In this document: piece after piece, positions 9,899 through 18,550 of the stretch | Layout: each line of letters begins with the position of its first letter | Numbering within the stretch: the stretch's first letter is position 1 | DNA from: Candidatus Opimibacter iunctus | GTDB lineage: Bacteria; Bacteroidota; Bacteroidia; Chitinophagales; Saprospiraceae | DNA length: 64,000 nt | Assembly (NCBI GenBank): GCA_016716665.1 | Contig: JADJVH010000004.1 | Span: 248,001-312,000 of the forward strand | Direction: 5' to 3' | Program-made: the position numbers and the translations under genes | Notes under the pieces: generated by a model | The model's input: only the letters and a program-made list of their open reading frames with translations | Databases searched by the model: none | Told to the model about the DNA's origin: nothing

Positions 9899-10024
9899 AT
9901 GACAATTCATAAGAACCAGCTTCAACGGAAAGTACGTGATCATAAACAGGAAAGAAAGTTCTTTATCACACTGGGTGTTATCACCCTTCTCCTCATTCTC
10001 ATCCTTTTTTGGATCTACGGTTAA
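9899..10024 (+). CDS. 41-residue single-pass membrane protein
   Basis: A short frame missed by length cut-offs. It starts MTIHKNQLQRKVRDHKQERK, a strongly basic cytoplasmic stretch, followed by a hydrophobic helix of about 20 residues rich in Leu and Ile (FFITLGVITLLLILILFW) and the stop. The topology is that of a tail-anchored or N-in single-pass peptide. It ends 12 bases before the TTG start of miaE, so coupling is possible. No family is recognised; the charge pattern and helix support a real gene. Confidence 0.55.
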   Translation: MTIHKNQLQRKVRDHKQERKFFITLGVITLLLILILFWIYG

Positions 10025-10036
10025 CACACCTCTTTA

Positions 10037-10621
10037 TTGAAACTCAATCTTGACATTGGCTTACCCAGCCCTCCTGGCTGGATAAATGCCGTTTTATCCG
10101 ATTTCAGTTCATTCTTACAAGACCACGCTGATTGCGAACGAAAGGCTTCGGCTACCGCAATGAGCCTTGTCGCCAAGTATCCTAACAGGACTGCTATCAT
10201 ACCCGAACTGATCTCCATTGCTGTAGAAGAACTGGAGCATTTTCAGTCCGTATACCAAATCATGGAAGCGCGTGGTATTCAACTGGCCCATACCATCCAC
10301 GAAGATCTATACATCAAAGCGCTGATGAAAGCCCAGCATGATGGACTTGAAGAACGCTTTCTGGACCGCTTGCTGATCGCATCTGTACTGGAAACGAGGG
10401 GCGCCGAAAGGTTTAAACTGGTCGCAGATCATTTGGAAGATCCCGACCTGGCCAGGTTTTATAAAATGCTCTGGACCTCTGAGGCAAAGCATGGACATGT
10501 CTATGTAAAGATGGCGTTGGAATATTTCACCGAAGAAAAAGTCTATCCAAGGCTAAAATGGTGGGTCGAGAAAGAAGCCGACATAATAAAGGAACTCCCT
10601 TTAAGGGCGGCTCTTCATTGA
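10037..10621 (+). CDS. miaE: tRNA-(ms2io6A)-hydroxylase MiaE
   Basis: 194 residues, the usual length. A ferritin-like four-helix di-iron enzyme that hydroxylates the isopentenyl side chain of ms2i6A at tRNA position 37. The family opening LPSPPGWI is present, and the iron ligands lie in helices with DHADCERKA (about 29-38), EELEHF (64-69), LETRGAERF and SEAKHGHVY. The start is TTG at 10037, because the frame is closed by a stop at 10022-10024 and no ATG fits the conserved N-terminus. The adjacent upstream 41-codon ORF may couple its translation. Confidence 0.9.
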   Translation: MKLNLDIGLPSPPGWINAVLSDFSSFLQDHADCERKASATAMSLVAKYPNRTAIIPELISIAVEELEHFQSVYQIMEARGIQLAHTIHEDLYIKALMKAQHDGLEERFLDRLLIASVLETRGAERFKLVADHLEDPDLARFYKMLWTSEAKHGHVYVKMALEYFTEEKVYPRLKWWVEKEADIIKELPLRAALH

Positions 10622-10639
10622 TTCACAAACCAATCCGAT

Positions 10640-12302
10640 TTATTTCGTGACCATTTTCTTGGATGACACTGTGTTTCCTTCCTGGCTTCCCATACCTTTC
10701 AATTTAAAGTCCAGGCAAGCCCTGACAAAAGCTACAAAAAGTGGATGTGGTTTTTCAACCGTACTCTTGAGTTCCGGATGATATTGGGTGCCAAGGAAGA
10801 AGGGATGGTTTGCCAGTTCCATGATCTCCACAAGTTTAGTATCAGGGTTTATCCCTGAAGCGATCAATCCCTCCGACTCGAAATCCTTGAGATATTCATT
10901 ATTTAGCTCATAGCGGTGGCGATGACGCTCATAGATCGTGGTCGATTGATATGCATTATAGGCCAGTGAATCATTCTTGACTTCACAGGCATAGGCGCCA
11001 AGACGCATAGTCCCGCCTTTCATCCTGATATTCTTCTGGTCAGGCATGAGATCTATCACTGGATGCGCAGCATCTGGCTTCATCTCTGTACTATAGGCAT
11101 CTTCAAGCCCCAGTACATTACGGGCAAATTCAACCACAGCACATTGTAATCCAAGGCAAATACCAAAAAACGGAATCCCGTTTTCACGTAGATATTTAAT
11201 CGCATTGATTTTTCCCTCGATCCCACGTTCTCCAAAGCCTGGTGCCACAAGTACACCATCAAGGTGAAAGCGCCTCGCCTATATTATCAATGACTTCAAG
11301 CGCTTCAGCATGAATGGGCTCAACTTCTACCTTGCATTCATTAGCTGCTCCGGCATGGACAAAGGATTCATTGATTGATTTATATGCATCGGGCAACTTG
11401 TTGTATTTTCCAACCAGACCAATACGAACAGTATTCTTAGGTTCCTTCAGCTTCTTCAGAAAGGCTTTCCAGGCGACGAGGTTGGGTTCTGTGTTAACTT
11501 CCAGGTTTAATTTGGCCAGGACGATTTTGTCGAGATTTTCATCCTTCATCAGCAATGGCACATCATAGATAGTCTCTGCATCCAGCGCTTCAATCACCGA
11601 ATGCCTGTCCACATTGCAAAAGAGGGAAATTTTACGCCTCAGTTCATCATTGAGCGGGTGTTCTGTGCGGCAAACCAGGATATCAGGTTGGTTACCTGTC
11701 TGCAACAATTCCTTCACACTATGCTGGGTGGGCTTAGTCTTGAGCTCACCGGCGGCACTCAGGTAAGGGATCAGGGTAAGATGTATGGTGATCGCATTAC
11801 CGGCACCCAATTCGAGGCGGATCTGCCGTATTGCTTCAAGATATGGGAGTGATTCGATGTCCCCTACTGTACCCCCGATTTCTGATATTACGACATCATA
11901 GTCACCGGTTTTGCCAAGCGCCCTGATTCGTCTCTTTATTTCATCGGTGATATGAGGTACCACTTGAACCGTCTTGCCGAGATAATCTCCTGCCCTTTCC
12001 TTATTGATGACCGTCTGGTAAATCCTCCCTGTGGTCACATTGTTGTCCTGTGAGGAGGGTTTTCCAAGGAAACGCTCATAATGGCCTAGGTCAAGATCTG
12101 TCTCCGCCCCATCGTCAGTGACATAGCACTCCCCGTGCTCATAGGGATTGAGGGTGCCTGGATCAACATTGATATATGGATCAAACTTCTGGATTGTGAC
12201 GGATAACCCCCTGGCCTGCAATAGCTTAGCTAAAGAAGCTGAAATGATTCCTTTCCCGAGTGAAGAGGTTACACCACCCGTAACAAAAATATACTTGACC
12301 AT
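10640..12302 (-). CDS. pyrG: CTP synthase, interrupted by an apparent frameshift
   Basis: Makes CTP from UTP, ATP and glutamine. The upstream piece (12302-11259) holds the synthase domain with P-loop VTSSLGKG and the Mg/UTP motif GTVGDIESLPYLEA. The downstream piece holds the class I glutaminase domain with nucleophile Cys in GICLGLQ and the Cys-His-Glu end QYHPELKS. The frame breaks at about 11260-11270: IDNIGEALS is followed by a premature stop, while LDGVLVAPGFGERG continues in another frame. The total length is 1 modulo 3, so one base was gained or two lost. The enzyme is normally essential and both halves are intact, so a sequence error is likelier than a pseudogene. Divergent to the Na/Pi cotransporter. 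Confidence 0.92.
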
Positions 12303-12327
12303 GACTTGTGGAGGTTGTTACGGGGTA

Positions 12328-12335
12328 CAAAGGTA
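12328..12335 (-). promoter_or_regulatory. Candidate -7 box (TACCTTTG) of pyrG
   Basis: An exact TAnnTTTG match on the minus strand, about 25 bases upstream of the pyrG ATG. No clear -33 box. Confidence 0.5.
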
Positions 12336-12438
12336 CATATTTTACACCGGGTATCCGAATGGCTTCTGGTAACGGACGAATTTACATGGCCGGATACGGG
12401 TCTTCCTCAATTATTCTCTTTCTTTATGGTCTAATCGT

Positions 12439-14156
12439 ATGGTAGAGTTAGCCTGGTTCGGTATCCTTCAGACAATTGGTGCTTTGGCCCTTTTTATCTA
12501 TGGTATGAAGGTGATGAGCGAGGGGGTTCAGCGCATAGCCAGTATTCAACTGCGGGATGCGCTCCAAAAAGTAACCCAGAATAAACTTTCTTCCTTCCTG
12601 ACCGGCTTTTTCACCACCGCAGCATTACAATCCAGTTCTGCGACCACGGTGATGACGGTCAGTTTTGTCAACGCAGGCATTATATCACTTACAGCTTCAG
12701 CAGGCATCATCATAGGGGCCAATGTAGGCAGCAGTATTACCATCTGGATGGTCACCATCCTGGGATTCGATCTCAAACTTTTTACCCTCTACCTTCCCCT
12801 TATTGCTGTTGCCATGCCCTTCATTTTTATCAAGAATGGAAAATACAGGCATTGGGCTGAGACGTTAATTGGATTTTCCATCCTGCTGATTGCCCTACAG
12901 TATCTAAAGAGCGTGGTGCCTGATATCCAGAAACAGCAGGATGTGATATCCTTTATTTCCGGTCTGGGCAATCATGGGCTATTGTCCATTTTTCTTTTCC
13001 TGACCATTGGCATTGTCTTTACCGCCCTCATCCAGTCATCAAGTGCATCAATGGCCCTCACACTGACCCTGTGCCTTAATGGCTGGTTGCCCTATGATGT
13101 TGCTGTAGTGATGGTGCTCGGAGGAAGTATCGGGACAACGATCAGCACAGAAATTGCTTCATGGGTAGGCAATACTGCGTCACGCAAGGCAGCAAGATTG
13201 CATGTCCTTTTCAATGCGCTTGGAGTTGCCCTGTTCTTACCCTTTCTACCTTTCATTCTTTCGTTTATCTCATGGGTGATGGTCTTTGTGATCAAGACCG
13301 GCAATCCTGTAGTTGACAAATGGGCAATGCCTACCGGATTGGCTATTTTCTACACCCTTTTCAATGTGGTGTGTGCCATCCTCTTCCTGACATTTCTTCC
13401 CTGGTTTATGCGCTTCGCTTTCGGAACCGTTAAGGTAAAATCGAGGGATACCGAAAAACTAAACTTTATCGATACCGGCTCAAATACAGCGGACTTGTCC
13501 CTGCCAATTGCCCTGCAGGAGATCATTCAACAATGTCAACGGATTAAAAATCTCAACTCCATCCTCAACCGCATCATCAATTTCACTACAGAAGCGGAGT
13601 TCCAGGATCATATGAATACTGCGAATGATTTTCTCTCCAAACTGCTGGCCAACGAGAAGGCTACCAATCAATACCTGATCAGCATGGTGGAGGACCGGAG
13701 TTCACTCATTACCTCACAACAAATAAAAAACCTGCTTAACATCAATCTACTCATTGATCACATACGGGGATCCTATGAAAATATTTTCATGCTGGTGCAG
13801 GAGAAAAGAAACAGCGGGTCTGGTATGGCCCAACACAACGCTCCATCCTCCTACACCGGATCAATGATGCCACTGTAATGCTCAAGCGATGCATTCAACT
13901 GCTGCAGACCGGAAGTTTCAGCAAGAACAACTGGAAAGGACTCACCCTTGATCTCCGGGAGAGAAAACAGGATTACCTGGACTATGAAAAGGAACTGATT
14001 GAAGAACTGGAACGTGGAGAGATGAAAGTGACCTCTGTAGTGACCTACTACCGTATGGCCCAATACCTGGACGGCATCAATGACGACCTCAAAAACATCC
14101 TGACAGAACTCTCTGATGAGCCTATTGGCGCAGTGAATAAAGCGCTGGGTAATTAA
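12439..14156 (+). CDS. Na/Pi cotransporter family protein with PhoU-like tail, apparent frameshift
   Basis: Two frames join to about 572 residues. The first (12439-13878) has eight or more membrane helices and the duplicated signature of Na-dependent phosphate transporters, LQSSSATT (about 65) and IQSSSASMALT (about 198). The second (to 14156) continues the cytoplasmic helical PhoU-like domain. The frame slips in the A run of gagaaaagaaacag near 13800-13812; adding one A restores EKKKQRVWYGPTQ running into MLKRCIQLL. The length is 2 modulo 3, a one-base loss. It would import or export phosphate with sodium across the inner membrane. Likely functional, with the break a sequencing indel. Confidence 0.85.
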
Positions 14157-14205
14157 AGGTGAAGTAAAGGCGAAGACTGGAGCGTAGTATCGGTCTGCAC
14201 CAGTG

Positions 14206-14240
14206 CTTCACTTTTCACTCTTCACTTTTTACTTTTTATT
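14206..14240. repeat. Degenerate ttcactttt repeat
   Basis: A run of near-identical units (cttcacttttcactcttcac and similar) between convergent genes. It matches in reverse complement the gtgaagaatgaagagtg run at 40024-40068. Confidence 0.6.
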
Positions 14241-14243
14241 TCC

Positions 14244-14273
14244 CCGGTTGCTGAGCGTAGTCGAAGCATCATT
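14244..14273. repeat. Dispersed 30-bp repeat, copy 2
   Basis: Core ctgagcgtagtcgaagc, eight bases beyond the stop of the collagen-like gene. It differs from the copy at 1636-1665 by a single base in the core. Confidence 0.7.
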
Positions 14274-14281
14274 TTTCAATT

Positions 14282-15643
14282 CTAATGGAGGTCAACCCAT
14301 GCCTGTGTATTGATCAATGCATTGATCCTGAAATCCATATCATCAGCAAGTGATGCTTCGAACGTACCTGATACTGCATCGTATGCAAACAGTGTTCCTC
14401 CTGCATGTTCTCCGCCGGGAGAACTATTGCTTTGCAAAATACCTATGAAGTCTGATGAAACAATCGCTGGCTTAATAATGAAATGGTAGGTTGTTCCCGG
14501 AGCCAGTAAAAAACCAGTTGGGAAATTGACTGTATTCCAGCCAAGTGAGTTGACTGTAACGGTTTGCTGTCCAAAATAGAATCCAAGTCCGGGATTGTTG
14601 CCCTCGTAGAGTTCAACGATTACTTCATAGCCAGGGGATATACTGCTTACATTGAATTCAATACTTTGGAGATACCCAATAAACTGCGGAGTAAACGTCT
14701 GTGCTACATAGTCTATATTCACTCCATCATTACCCACAAAATAAGTTGCCGCGGAAACTTCACTCATGGCGACAGTAATGACGCCTGAGTCTCCGACAAA
14801 ACCCTGGAACTTTTGAACATCCGTATTGTAGATTACCATTCCTTCAGATGAGTTGAGTGCGTTCCGCTGTGCAGTAGTCATCCTGGGAAGTAGCAAGGCA
14901 CCGCTTACTGATTTGATCTCAAGTGCAGCATCCGGATTGATTGCAGGTGCCCCGATGGACATATGATTTGACTCTTTGTCATACAGCAATTCATCGTCTC
15001 CTGCACCTTCATCATTATCATTGAATGTAATCTGCTTATCGGCTCCTGCGATTGGACCTGGGAGCCCTGTGGGACCCTGGGGTCCTGGGTCCCCTTTCTC
15101 TCCCTTCTCCCCTTTATCACCTCTGTCGCCCTTCAAGCCTTCCGGGCCTCTTTCCCCTGTTTCACCCTGGTCGCCCTTATCTCCTTTAGGTCCTTCGATC
15201 CCTGGAGGTCCCTGAGGGCCTTCAATTCCTCCGTTGGCAGCATATAGCGCATATGGAACGCTCAAGAGTTCACTGGTACTGGTGATAGTAAAGGAAGTGC
15301 CGCCTTGCGGGTCGGTTTCAGTCTTAATAAAATATGGCCCGGCAGCCCAGTCAACCGTTTCCAAGCTACCATTGACTACTGACCCTCCTCCAATCTGAAG
15401 CGTAGCAAGTCCATTGGCATTGGTCGACAAAATATGTGTCTCCTGGTATTCAACGGTGCCTTGAGGCGAACCTTTAAGCCAGCTGATCCTTACCCGGATG
15501 GCCTGATTAACAACCAGCTCATCGGCTGCATCCCGGATAACTGCCTGATAGCTCATCCTGAATGGGGACTGTGCAGCCACTAGACCACTGAATAGGAATG
15601 CGGCAAGCAATAAAGTAAAACGAAAAGGATTACTGTAATTCAT
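14282..15643 (-). CDS. Secreted collagen-like protein, short-tract paralogue
   Basis: 453 residues. Signal peptide (1-25, ending LVAAQ); an N-terminal domain (about 26-141) with SYQAVIRDA, TLQIGGGSVV and LLSVPYALYAANGG, common to Bacteroidota surface fibre proteins; an uninterrupted Gly-X-Y tract (142-198, 19 triplets, GDK/GEK-rich); a spacer with LEIKSVSGALLLPRMTTAQR; and a C-terminal beta-rich domain of about 150 residues resembling carbohydrate- or anchor-type jelly rolls. Collagen-like trimerisation outside the cell is expected for the family. It follows a short T9SS-sorted protein by three bases, and the pair is duplicated at 22351-24426. Adhesion or matrix function is inference. Confidence 0.85.
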   Translation of the reverse strand: MNYSNPFRFTLLLAAFLFSGLVAAQSPFRMSYQAVIRDAADELVVNQAIRVRISWLKGSPQGTVEYQETHILSTNANGLATLQIGGGSVVNGSLETVDWAAGPYFIKTETDPQGGTSFTITSTSELLSVPYALYAANGGIEGPQGPPGIEGPKGDKGDQGETGERGPEGLKGDRGDKGEKGEKGDPGPQGPTGLPGPIAGADKQITFNDNDEGAGDDELLYDKESNHMSIGAPAINPDAALEIKSVSGALLLPRMTTAQRNALNSSEGMVIYNTDVQKFQGFVGDSGVITVAMSEVSAATYFVGNDGVNIDYVAQTFTPQFIGYLQSIEFNVSSISPGYEVIVELYEGNNPGLGFYFGQQTVTVNSLGWNTVNFPTGFLLAPGTTYHFIIKPAIVSSDFIGILQSNSSPGGEHAGGTLFAYDAVSGTFEASLADDMDFRINALINTQAWVDLH

Positions 15644-15646
15644 CTT

Positions 15647-16144
15647 TTAGTTTGTTTTAACCACTTTAAATGTATGAATCGTCTTCTGATCATGTATCAC
15701 CCTTAACAAATACACCCCGTCAGGCAGATGATCCATTGGCACTGCAGTTATGTTACGGGATATTTCTTTCTCCTGGATGAGCGTACCATAAACGGAAAAC
15801 AATACATAGGATAGATCTGCTGTATTCAAGCCATCATGGCCTGATTCAAGACTGAGGAAAGCATCATTGTGGACGGGATTCGGATAGAACCCAACAGTTA
15901 CATCAGCTACAGGATCATTCTGGCCGACCATAATCACGAGGTTAGCTTGTTGCACACCTTGATTCACCTGTCCGGCATCGCTGCTGGCGCTTGCATAGGC
16001 TACTTGTCCGATAGAATAGGAAACTGTACCTCCCGTACCGGAAGCATTCCCACCTGAAGCGTGTACAGATTGTTGGGACCAAAGCCCTGAAAGACTTAGG
16101 GTTAGGAAGTAGAATGAGGTTAAAATCCGTATCTGATTTTGCAT
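15647..16144 (-). CDS. Short T9SS type A sorting-domain protein, cassette 1
   Basis: 165 residues from the ATG at 16144; the frame extends upstream only to a TTG. Signal peptide (about 1-24), then a glycine-rich segment ASGGNASGTGGTVSYSIGQ and GVQQANL, then a type IX C-terminal domain: YPNPV at its start and GVYLLRVI near the end, closing in a basic FKVVKTN. The domain directs outer-membrane export by the type IX system. The protein has almost no passenger, so it may serve as a partner or anchor for the collagen-like protein encoded three bases downstream. Its paralogue at 23893-24426 has the same architecture. Confidence 0.83.
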   Translation of the reverse strand: MQNQIRILTSFYFLTLSLSGLWSQQSVHASGGNASGTGGTVSYSIGQVAYASASSDAGQVNQGVQQANLVIMVGQNDPVADVTVGFYPNPVHNDAFLSLESGHDGLNTADLSYVLFSVYGTLIQEKEISRNITAVPMDHLPDGVYLLRVIHDQKTIHTFKVVKTN

Positions 16145-16261
16145 AGGTTTATCCTGAAAGGCCTTCAACTATTGCCCTTCAGGCAAATCAAGATACAAAT
16201 TTCATAAAAGAAAAAACAAGTAGCCATTGGCCGGGGCTGATATTCCAATCCTTACGTGATA

Positions 16262-16468
16262 CTATCCGGCTTTCCCGGGGGTTCGGTCCTTTTGAAACAT
16301 ATTCATTACCAATGCGCCCATCACCCCGCCATACAATGTGCTTATATAGGGACTTGAGGATATGAGACACCGCCCGTTGCATCCGACAAAATGAAAATAT
16401 AAGTACCCACCAAGAGCGCCAGCTAGTATGCCAATGATGAGCATGAACTTGTTCTTGAGAAAAGTCAT
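16262..16468 (-). CDS. DUF6132 small membrane protein
   Basis: 68 residues with two hydrophobic segments. The family features are GALGGYLYFHFVGC, a Cys pair in the loop (CNGRC), then SSPYISTLYGGVMGAL. The function is unknown, but the family repeatedly occurs with rhodanese/thioredoxin and DUF2892 genes in Bacteroidota, as here. It is the last gene of the redox island, 220 bases after the DUF2892 gene. Confidence 0.75.
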   Translation of the reverse strand: MTFLKNKFMLIIGILAGALGGYLYFHFVGCNGRCLISSSPYISTLYGGVMGALVMNMFQKDRTPGKAG

Positions 16469-16690
16469 AAGGTATTCGATCTGATGAATAAGAAATAAAT
16501 TTCACCCGTTGTATTACTTCCTCCCGCATCAGGATCCAAATTGACAAAACGAGTTGTATGTATTAAAAAAAAAGGGCAAAGGAATCTTTAAAATACTCCC
16601 TTACCCTTACCACACCTTTAAATTGCATTTTTGCCTTCCCGGTCGGCTTGATTTAATAAATCTCCAATGGGAATATCATTTTTCTGGTAT

Positions 16691-16891
16691 TTATGTTTTA
16701 CGGGTTGACATGCCAAGGCCCAGATAGATAGGGCATGTGCCTATAAAACTGGTGGCCACAAATACCGCAGCAAGAACCAGTAAAACTATCCCGGTGACTC
16801 CGGTGATGATTCCCTCGTAGTAAAGCCCGGCTATCGCCAAAGCCAAAACAATACGAAGGACCCGGTCAACATTCCCGATATTCTTTTTCAT
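16691..16891 (-). CDS. DUF2892 (YgaP-like) inner-membrane protein
   Basis: 66 residues. It opens MKKNIGNVDRVLRIVLA, has two membrane helices and ends near GTCPIYLGLGMSTRKT. This is the membrane module that in YgaP is fused to a rhodanese domain; here the rhodaneses are separate genes in the same island. A role in handling sulfane sulfur or thiocyanate is inferred from YgaP. A Crp-like palindrome lies about 50 bases upstream. Confidence 0.85.
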   Translation of the reverse strand: MKKNIGNVDRVLRIVLALAIAGLYYEGIITGVTGIVLLVLAAVFVATSFIGTCPIYLGLGMSTRKT

Positions 16892-16939
16892 AGGTCAAGG
16901 ATTTATAAACCAAAGTTCGGCCTTAACCTTGACAACAGG

Positions 16940-16955
16940 TGTGACAAAAGTTACA
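16940..16955 (-). promoter_or_regulatory. Candidate Crp/Fnr operator
   Basis: tgtgacaaaagttaca is an almost perfect palindrome of the TGTGA-N6-TCACA type. It overlaps the end of the Crp/Fnr gene and lies about 50 bases upstream of the DUF2892 start. A related half, tgtgacaaagtt, occurs at 19696-19707 before the rhodanese operon. Confidence 0.45.
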
Positions 16956-17580
16956 AATCCCTGAGGAGCTTAATCTGATTGCGGTAGAGCAGCACTTTCT
17001 TGTCATTTTCCAATGCCTTAAGCAACCTGGAGATGACTACCCTTGTCGTAGCGAGTTCAGAGGCTATCTGCTCGTGGGAGAGATTGATCAGTGTAGAGCC
17101 TGTAACCTTGGATTTCTCCTTGAGATAGTATACGAGCCGCTCATCAAGTTTCTGAAAAGCGATCTGATCGATGACATTGAGCATTTCATGGAATCGGTTA
17201 CGGATTGTTCTCATGACAAAACTCTTCCATGTCGGATACTTGACCAACCACTCATCCATGTAGGTAATGGGGATAGCCAACATCGTAACATCCTCTTCGG
17301 CCACCGCCTTGATTTCGCTTGGATATTGCTGCATGCAGCAGGTAAAGGTCATTGCGCAACTCTCATTCGGATTGACATAATACAACAGCAATTCCTTCCC
17401 ATCCTCATCAATGCGGGATACCTTTACAGTACCGGATAAGATGATTGGCATCTCCCTAACAATCTGGCCAATGTCAAGGATAGTTTCACCAGCTTTAATC
17501 TCCCTGAGCCTTGAATGTTTGTCAAGGGCTTTGACTAACTCCGGCTCAAAAAGTGTTTTAAACTGTTCAACAATTTCCAT
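16951..17580 (-). CDS. Crp/Fnr family transcriptional regulator
   Basis: 209 residues from the ATG at 17580; the upstream eight codons are not needed by the family. A cyclic-nucleotide-binding-type beta-barrel (about 15-120) has Cys residues in ESCAMTFTCCMQQ. A long dimer helix follows, then a winged helix-turn-helix with LSHEQIASELATTRVVISRLL (recognition helix, about 165-185). The Cys cluster could sense redox state or sulfide; this is inference. It sits inside a group of rhodanese, thioredoxin and Dps genes and probably controls them. Confidence 0.88.
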   Translation of the reverse strand: MEIVEQFKTLFEPELVKALDKHSRLREIKAGETILDIGQIVREMPIILSGTVKVSRIDEDGKELLLYYVNPNESCAMTFTCCMQQYPSEIKAVAEEDVTMLAIPITYMDEWLVKYPTWKSFVMRTIRNRFHEMLNVIDQIAFQKLDERLVYYLKEKSKVTGSTLINLSHEQIASELATTRVVISRLLKALENDKKVLLYRNQIKLLRDL

Positions 17581-17684
17581 TCGGTGAAAGTAGTGAATTA
17601 TCAATCGGTTAAAGGAGAACCCGGATCAAATCATCTTCAGATTGGAGTCGTAACGGATCAATCCCCTAGCAGATAAAACAATTA

Positions 17685-18071
17685 TTAATGGACCAATGGT
17701 AGTTTTGTTTCCTCCCAGGAGGTAATCCCCCCATCAAGGTCGTACACTTTTGTAAACCCTGCCTTTCGCATTAGTTCGGCAGCGGATGCACTACGTCCAC
17801 CGGCCTTGCAATAGACAAAATAAGATTTAGATTTATCCAGTTTTTTAACTTCATCGGCAAAGCCGTCGTTGTAGAAGTCAATATTGATGGCCTTGTCAAT
17901 ATACCCTGCCGCAAACTCATCAGGAGTGCGGACATCAAGGATCACTGCGTCTTTAGTAGTCTTCGCTTTTTCGTTAAATGCTTTGGCAGCAAGCAACCCA
18001 CCGGATGGCTGTGATTGACATGAACTGAGGGCCAGCCCTATGATCACAAAAAATGAAAACAGATGCTTCAT
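17685..18071 (-). CDS. Rhodanese-like lipoprotein
   Basis: 128 residues. Lipoprotein signal with lipobox ALSSC (about 14-18), then one rhodanese domain: VILDVRTPDEFAAGYI, and active-site loop YCKAGGRSAS with the persulfide-forming Cys. It ends GGITSWEETKLPLVH. It should act in the periplasm as a sulfurtransferase, moving sulfane sulfur to an unknown acceptor. Its ATG overlaps the stop of the thioredoxin-like gene by four bases (ATGA). Confidence 0.9.
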   Translation of the reverse strand: MKHLFSFFVIIGLALSSCQSQPSGGLLAAKAFNEKAKTTKDAVILDVRTPDEFAAGYIDKAINIDFYNDGFADEVKKLDKSKSYFVYCKAGGRSASAAELMRKAGFTKVYDLDGGITSWEETKLPLVH

Positions 18072-18298
18072 ATCAGTTTTGTTGATAGTTTAAGATTGAA
18101 TACCTGCGCAGCTTTAGGATTCTTATCCACATCTACTTTAAGAATCTTCACTTTATCTCCGATCGATGTATGTACTTGCTCCAGGATGGGCTTCATCATC
18201 TTAAATGGACCACACCACTCCGTGAAGAAATCCACGAGCACCAATGGCTCTGATTTGATGATATCATTAAATGTCCTGTTCTTACCTGTTCTGATCAT
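18068..18298 (-). CDS. Truncated thioredoxin-like protein lacking the second active-site Cys
   Basis: 76 residues, against about 100-110 for thioredoxins. The first half is normal: a strand LVLVDFFTEWCGPFKMMKPI, then KVKILKVDVDKNPKAAQVFN. The active site reads WCGPF instead of WCGPC, so the resolving Cys is absent. After VFNL the sequence changes to KLSTKLI and stops, removing the cis-Pro and the last strands and helix. No other frame restores them. It may be a degraded gene kept because the rhodanese start overlaps it, or a shortened thiol carrier; degradation seems likelier. Confidence 0.75.
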   Translation of the reverse strand: MIRTGKNRTFNDIIKSEPLVLVDFFTEWCGPFKMMKPILEQVHTSIGDKVKILKVDVDKNPKAAQVFNLKLSTKLI

Positions 18299-18301
18299 GA
18301 C

Positions 18302-18547
18302 TTAGTTTTTTGTGAAAGGTTCGGTGATTTTACCATCGCCTTCATTGTTCATTTCTGTCCTGCATGCACCGCCATAACAATTGCCGGAAGCACATCCAAA
18401 GGCAAAAATGCCCATAGCTGCAAAATATCCACCGATCAAGGCGGCAACCCACTGATGGTCCATGACGGACATGAACACCATACCTATACCTGCTATGAGG
18501 TAAAATACACGTTGAAAATTCCAACCTGTTAATATCCTATCCATCAT
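18302..18547 (-). CDS. Small two-helix membrane protein with Cys-rich tail
   Basis: 81 residues. Two hydrophobic segments (about 14-30 and 34-52) are followed by FGCASGNCYGGAC, with three closely spaced Cys, and an acidic tail. It resembles the DUF2892-like proteins found beside thioredoxin and rhodanese genes in Bacteroidota. The Cys cluster could carry sulfur or a metal, but no function is known. It ends 3 bases before the thioredoxin-like start, so the two are in one operon. Confidence 0.7.
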   Translation of the reverse strand: MMDRILTGWNFQRVFYLIAGIGMVFMSVMDHQWVAALIGGYFAAMGIFAFGCASGNCYGGACRTEMNNEGDGKITEPFTKN

Positions 18548-18550
18548 TAT

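Noticed and set aside
16188..16547. 119-codon minus-strand frame covering the DUF6132 gene
   Set aside because: A different frame over the same DNA encodes a recognisable DUF6132 protein.
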